Source: an uncultured Alphaproteobacteria bacterium (GTDB lineage Bacteria > Pseudomonadota > Alphaproteobacteria > HIMB59). From it: 64,000 bases of DNA. The position numbers and the translations under genes are program-made. Below the pieces are notes generated by a model. It was not told where the DNA came from and did not search any database. It saw only the letters and a list, made by a program, of their open reading frames with translations. Every line of letters starts with the position of its first letter. The first letter of the stretch is position 1. Below are positions 59,394 to 64,000 of the stretch, piece by piece. The stretch spans positions 1-64,000 of the forward strand of contig CABYSX010000001.1 of assembly GCA_902521795.1 (NCBI GenBank). Reading direction: 5' to 3'.

Positions 59394-60464
59394 CTACCCT
59401 TTGGGTAGCCACTTCTCTTCAGCTTTATACTTATCTTGATGCTTGGTATTAATGCTACTTAAAGTTTTATCTGTACCTAAGATAAAATGTTTGCTCATGT
59501 CAGGATAGTATTTGTAGGAGATAGGTTTACGACCTAAAGCCACAGCCATTTCTCTTACATGGTGTGGGGCTGCCCCACAGCATACTCCAATGAAATTAAT
59601 ATTTTTACTTTGACAATCTTTGGCAAACTCAGCCATTTCATATCGATTACAATAAAGATTATCAATACCCACAGGGAACGGTCTGTTATTAGGAATACAA
59701 TCACAGCCCTCATCTGGCAAAGAAAACCAAACTGGAAATTCATCTGTAGTTCTGACGGGAACAGGCAACCCTGCAACATGACAAGATACTTTTTCACGAA
59801 TTTTAATTAAATGTTTCATTGTATGGTAAGGTCCTCTAAAACAATTTAAGCCCACAACCTCAGCGCCATTATCTTCAAACTTTTTACAAGCATCCTCCGG
59901 GGTATCATTATCCCTTGTAAGGTCATTTGCTGGTATAGCTAAATTTACAACTGCTATTAAGCCTGCCTCTTTTATTTTTTTAAGAGCAATCAACGCCTCA
60001 CCAGTCCATTGAATTGTTTCAGCTACAACAAAGTCCACGCCTGCATCCTTTGCCCAGCCAATTTGTTCTTCATACATCTTCTCTACTTCAACTAATGAGG
60101 ATTTATTATTGGGGTCATATATATTCGTGTTAGCAACATCTCCTGCGATCATTAAATCTAAATCAGGAAATTCATTCGCAGCATCTTTTGCAATTTTTAG
60201 AGCATTTAATTGAAGTGGTTCAAGTAGTTCCTCTTTACCTATCAATCGAAGCTTTTCACGATGACCATAATATGTGAACGCTTGAACAACATCACTGCCT
60301 GCTCTAATAAATTCTCGATGAAGCTGGGTCACCACTTCAGGATGCTCTAAAACTACTTCTGGTACGAAGGCGCCTGCCTGTAGATAGCCTCTTTTTTCCA
60401 TTTCAAATAAATAACCCTCAGCACACAAAACTGGGCCCTTGTCTAATCTTTGAATTAAATCCAT
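59394..60464 (-). CDS. Homocysteine S-methyltransferase family (betaine-homocysteine methyltransferase-like)
   Basis: 'GLNC' and 'GVCCGA' zinc ligands; 'AEGYLFEMEKRGYLQAGAFVPE'. Confidence 0.85.
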   Translation of the reverse strand: MDLIQRLDKGPVLCAEGYLFEMEKRGYLQAGAFVPEVVLEHPEVVTQLHREFIRAGSDVVQAFTYYGHREKLRLIGKEELLEPLQLNALKIAKDAANEFPDLDLMIAGDVANTNIYDPNNKSSLVEVEKMYEEQIGWAKDAGVDFVVAETIQWTGEALIALKKIKEAGLIAVVNLAIPANDLTRDNDTPEDACKKFEDNGAEVVGLNCFRGPYHTMKHLIKIREKVSCHVAGLPVPVRTTDEFPVWFSLPDEGCDCIPNNRPFPVGIDNLYCNRYEMAEFAKDCQSKNINFIGVCCGAAPHHVREMAVALGRKPISYKYYPDMSKHFILGTDKTLSSINTKHQDKYKAEEKWLPKG

Positions 60465-60559
60465 AAACCTCTCCTCTTAATGAATAAAACTCTATTATGG
60501 AAATAAATCCATTTCTAGTTTAAAAAAAGATAAGACATTAAAGGTTTAGGAGAGTAACA

Positions 60560-61654
60560 GTGGGGGCAAAAAAAGCAGATTTTTTCGACTCAAGGGATAA
60601 ATATTTATCTTTCGTCAATTCAACAAATGAGAAAAGTAAAATTGCTTTTGAACTCGCAAAATACATAAAAAAATCAAAGATAACCAAAGATGCTTTTAGA
60701 ATTTTTGACGCTGGAACTGGTGATGGGAGTGTAATCTCTACTCTTTTATCTGCTGCTCACGAGAAATTTCCCGAAGACCCTATTATTGTTGTAGGAAAAG
60801 AAATAAGTATTGATGATATCAATAGCTTACTAGCTTTTTTAGGTTATCGGTTCTATGAACATAAAAATTTAGTTTTTTGTATCACGAATGCTTCTTACAA
60901 AGATATCCATGAGAAAGAGTTTAAAGATTGTAAGCTTATAAAAAAAGAACTCTCAGGGAACTCTAGTTTTAGTTTTAATCAGCAGCTGATGAATATGAGT
61001 GATGTCATTAAAAAAAATTGGGAGATAAAAGAAGATACATCTTCTACAATATTACGACCTAAACATAAAAGCTTTATGGTTATTTATAGAAAAGATCAAA
61101 AAATACCTTTAATTCATTTAATTCCTAAAAAATTAACTGATGTCCCCAAGGTTTATGACTTTATTATAGCCTCACAGGCCTTTCGATTGAGATCGCCCTA
61201 TCAAAGAACTTTGAATCTGGTGTTATTACCATTGATAAGGATGTTAGATTTTAAAGGGCAACTATTTTTTATCTACTCATCAGGAAATGATTTTACGAAA
61301 AAAATATTAAAACAATTTTTTCCTAAAATTAATCCATTTCAATTTAATGACCCAAAAGCTTTTATAAAAACTATCTCACAAAATATTCCTGAATTTTCAA
61401 AAAAATACAAAGTAAATATATCGAGTTTCTTTTTCTCTTTCCTAAATATATCTCTTTCTTCAAAAAGAAAATTTTCTCCCATGAATTCACTAGGACTATG
61501 GAATGCCATTACTTATGTAGGTCAAATATCAGAAAATGAGCAAAATAAGATTAATATAAATGTTAAATTTTTGGATAAAATCAGTATTAGTGCGAAAAAA
61601 CTCTCTTTAAACTTTAAAGATAATATGATGAGGTTTGAAAAAAAAATAAAATAA
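60560..61654 (+). CDS. Putative class I SAM-dependent methyltransferase-like protein (GTG start)
   Basis: Motif-I-like 'FRIFDAGTGDGSVISTLL'; rest unrecognised. Confidence 0.5.
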   Translation: MGAKKADFFDSRDKYLSFVNSTNEKSKIAFELAKYIKKSKITKDAFRIFDAGTGDGSVISTLLSAAHEKFPEDPIIVVGKEISIDDINSLLAFLGYRFYEHKNLVFCITNASYKDIHEKEFKDCKLIKKELSGNSSFSFNQQLMNMSDVIKKNWEIKEDTSSTILRPKHKSFMVIYRKDQKIPLIHLIPKKLTDVPKVYDFIIASQAFRLRSPYQRTLNLVLLPLIRMLDFKGQLFFIYSSGNDFTKKILKQFFPKINPFQFNDPKAFIKTISQNIPEFSKKYKVNISSFFFSFLNISLSSKRKFSPMNSLGLWNAITYVGQISENEQNKININVKFLDKISISAKKLSLNFKDNMMRFEKKIK

Positions 61655-61668
61655 ATTAATGTTTATTA

Positions 61669-62955
61669 ATGAGTAATTTTTCCAGCAAATTCGCAGATCG
61701 TAAAATTGGACCAAAGTTTCTCGAGTCTATTAACCAAAATTATCAAAATCAAATTTATAAACCTCGACTCTATGAAGATAAGATAAATTTTGACCGTCTG
61801 AGAATGTACCGATTAAACAGGGTGCAAGAACAACTTCGTTTAAATAATGTGGGAGCATGTATTTTATTTGATCCCATTAATATTAGATATGCAACTGATA
61901 GCAGAAATATGAGCTTATTTACAATGCATGAACTGGTTCGTTTTGTGTTTATTTCTGCAGACAACAAAGTAATTTTATTTGATTACCCTAAAAGTGAACA
62001 CCTCTCTAGTCACCTCTGTACAATTGACGAAATAAGAGAAGTTGTAAGTTGGGATTTTTTTTCTGCAAATAATTTTGTCGATAAAAATGCAAAACACTGG
62101 GCTGGTATTGTTCAAGATTTAATGCGTGAGCATTCTCCTGATAACAACAGACTAGCTATTGATGTATCTGACCCTGTTGGAATTCAAATGCTTCTTAAGC
62201 AATTTAATGTTGAAATATTAAATGCTCAAAAAATTGTTGAAACTGCAAGGTCAATAAAATCAGAAGATGAGTTAGTATGCATGAAGGCCTCTATAGAGAC
62301 AGCTGAAAAAGGAATGTGGCTGATGAAAGAAAAATTACATGCTGGAATGACGGAGGAAGAACTTTGGTCATATATGCATAAGGTTAACATTGAAAGTGGA
62401 GGTGAGTGGTTCGAAACTCGTCTATTAGTATCTGGCCCAAGAACAAATCCATGGCTTCAAGAATGTAGTAATCGTGTGATTGAATCAGGTGATGTAGTAG
62501 CTTTTGATACTGATATGGTTGGACCCTACGGATATTGCGCAGATATATCTCGAACCTTTGTTGAGGGAAATAAGTTTAGTGATGAACAAAGAAGACTTTA
62601 CGATTTGGCTTTAGAACATATCAATCACAACAAGTCTCTTATCAAAGCTGGTGTAAACTTTCTAGAATTTGCAGAACAATCTTGGAAGTTACCTGATAAT
62701 TGCTATGACAATCACTATCCTTGTATTATCCATGGTGTAGGATTATGTGATGAATGGCCTTTTGTTGCATACCCTAATAAAGATTTTAGTAACTCTGATT
62801 ACTCTGCTTGCTTTGAAGAAAATATGACTATTTGTGTGGAGAGCTATATTGGAGAAGTTGGAGGAAAAGAAGGAATAAAACTTGAGGATCAATTCTTAGT
62901 CACTAAAGATGGACTTAAACAGTTGAGTTCATTTCCTTACGAGTACTCAAACTAA
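61669..62955 (+). CDS. dddP: M24-family protein, DddP-like (candidate DMSP lyase)
   Basis: 'GGEWFETRLLVSGPRTNPWLQEC', 'AFDTDMVGPYGYCADISRTF', 'HGVGLCDEWPFVAYP', 'CVESYIGEVGGKEGIKLEDQ' match DddP motifs as I recall them. Confidence 0.7.
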   Translation: MSNFSSKFADRKIGPKFLESINQNYQNQIYKPRLYEDKINFDRLRMYRLNRVQEQLRLNNVGACILFDPINIRYATDSRNMSLFTMHELVRFVFISADNKVILFDYPKSEHLSSHLCTIDEIREVVSWDFFSANNFVDKNAKHWAGIVQDLMREHSPDNNRLAIDVSDPVGIQMLLKQFNVEILNAQKIVETARSIKSEDELVCMKASIETAEKGMWLMKEKLHAGMTEEELWSYMHKVNIESGGEWFETRLLVSGPRTNPWLQECSNRVIESGDVVAFDTDMVGPYGYCADISRTFVEGNKFSDEQRRLYDLALEHINHNKSLIKAGVNFLEFAEQSWKLPDNCYDNHYPCIIHGVGLCDEWPFVAYPNKDFSNSDYSACFEENMTICVESYIGEVGGKEGIKLEDQFLVTKDGLKQLSSFPYEYSN

Positions 62956-62957
62956 AA

Positions 62958-63278
62958 GTGATTGGTTATATTTATCTCACTGCAGCAATAATATTTGGAA
63001 TATTATCAAATAATTTTGCAAAGATTTCTGATGGTTATATAAAAATTATTCCTACCTCTTTGAGCGCTATTTCTATAATTATTGCTGTCTTTTTTATCTC
63101 TAAAGTAATGAAATTTCTCCCTATGGGAACGGCCTATGCCTCATATGCCGGATTAGTGATTTTTGGAACATTTCTTTTAAGTATTTTAAAGTTCGGTCAA
63201 TCACCAAATATATTTGCAGTGATAGGTTGCACCTTGATAGTTATCGGCATTATATTAGTAAATTCTTTTGGAAAATAA
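62958..63278 (+). CDS. Small multidrug resistance (SMR/EmrE)-like membrane protein, atypical (GTG start)
   Basis: Aligns with EmrE N-terminus (YIYLTAAIIFG vs YIYLGGAILAE) and 'LPMGTAYASYAGLVI'. Confidence 0.75.
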   Translation: MIGYIYLTAAIIFGILSNNFAKISDGYIKIIPTSLSAISIIIAVFFISKVMKFLPMGTAYASYAGLVIFGTFLLSILKFGQSPNIFAVIGCTLIVIGIILVNSFGK

Positions 63279-63279
63279 T

Positions 63280-64000
63280 TTATTTCATTCCAGTCATGGT
63301 AATGCCTTCGACAAATCTCTTTTGAGCTATGATGAAAGCCACAATCAGTGGAACTGTCACAGTAACTATTGATGCCATCATTGGTCCAAATTCATCACTA
63401 TCAATTCCGCCTCTAAATTCTCTAATACCTAGTGGTGGTGTAAATAAATCACGATTACCGGTAATGACAATCCGAGGCCAAAAATAATCATTCCAGTGAG
63501 CAACAACAGAGAAAATTGCAAAAGCTAGTAACGCAGGTATCGCTACGGGAAGCATTACTTTCCAAACAATAGAGTATTCTCCCATTCCATCCATCCTAGC
63601 AGCATCAATTAGTTCATCTGGCACTGTCATAAAGAATTGCCGCATAAGAAAAATACCAAATACTGATATCGTCCAGGGTATTATCAAGGCTGCATACGTG
63701 TCTACGAGACCAGCCTTTGCCAACATCACATATAAGGGTAAAGCGATAGCATGAACAGGTATTAAAAGACAAAAAAGAACCATTGAAAACACAAATTCTC
63801 TTCCTTTAAACCTGAGTTTTGCGAGAGCGTAAGAACACGGAAGAGCGATTAAGACTTGTATTAAAAAAATTGACACAGTCACAATCAAACCATTCATTAA
63901 ATACCTCGGAATTGGAGCTTTTTTGAAAGCAAACCAGAAATTGTATTTGTAAGGACGCATTGTACATACCTCTTCGGTATATCCGTGCTTAGTACAAACA
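63280..64000 (-). CDS. Sugar ABC transporter permease (UgpE/MalG type), 5' end beyond the window
   Basis: EAA-like loop 'DELIDAARMDGMGEYSIVWKVMLPVAIPA'; frame remains open upstream of the track's ATG at 63960 to the window edge. Confidence 0.85.
   Translation of the reverse strand, partial: VCTKHGYTEEVCTMRPYKYNFWFAFKKAPIPRYLMNGLIVTVSIFLIQVLIALPCSYALAKLRFKGREFVFSMVLFCLLIPVHAIALPLYVMLAKAGLVDTYAALIIPWTISVFGIFLMRQFFMTVPDELIDAARMDGMGEYSIVWKVMLPVAIPALLAFAIFSVVAHWNDYFWPRIVITGNRDLFTPPLGIREFRGGIDSDEFGPMMASIVTVTVPLIVAFIIAQKRFVEGITMTGMK

Noticed and set aside
1-64000. CRISPR arrays, tRNA/rRNA genes, insertion sequences or prophage
   Set aside because: No regularly spaced repeats, no recognisable cloverleaf or rRNA sequence, and no transposase, integrase or phage structural motifs were seen in the translated ORFs.

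Overview
AT-rich, gene-dense bacterial window. The overall style (short intergenic gaps, many sugar ABC importers, Rhizobium-type L-rhamnose genes, SDRs) suggests a streamlined marine alphaproteobacterium; this is inference, no taxonomic search was possible. Most of it is a run of carbohydrate and osmolyte catabolic modules: (i) a polyol-type ABC importer with SDR, ADH, GMC and mannitol-dehydrogenase genes (2.6-13.0 kb); (ii) an L-rhamnose module, rhaSTPQ-like importer + ASRT-family protein + rhaI, divergent from rhaD/kinase/lldD (13.1-24.0 kb); (iii) DadA-like oxidase, nuclease, and a CsoR/DUF4396/cytochrome c group (24.0-27.5 kb); (iv) an AglEFG-like importer with GH4, GH1 and GH42 glycosidases (27.7-37.0 kb); (v) an iolD-like ThDP enzyme with SDR and 2-hydroxyacid dehydrogenase (37.0-40.6 kb); (vi) lactonase, galK, galT, GH4, importer and galE (40.6-49.2 kb); (vii) a second class II aldolase + FGGY kinase pair and a PQQ-type sugar dehydrogenase (49.3-52.7 kb); (viii) a Rieske oxygenase/ALDH/DapA-like/FAD oxidase/BHMT-like set next to a methyltransferase, a DddP-like M24 protein and an atypical SMR protein (54.3-63.3 kb). 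No rRNA, tRNA, CRISPR or IS element was recognised. Most interesting points: an identical architecture in four ABC operons (SBP gene, strong hairpin, next gene without a visible Shine-Dalgarno); an ASRT (sensory-rhodopsin-transducer family) protein embedded in the rhamnose operon; a DddP-like protein with all expected metal/catalytic residues beside an SMR protein that lacks the hallmark membrane Glu; and almost no local transcription factors.
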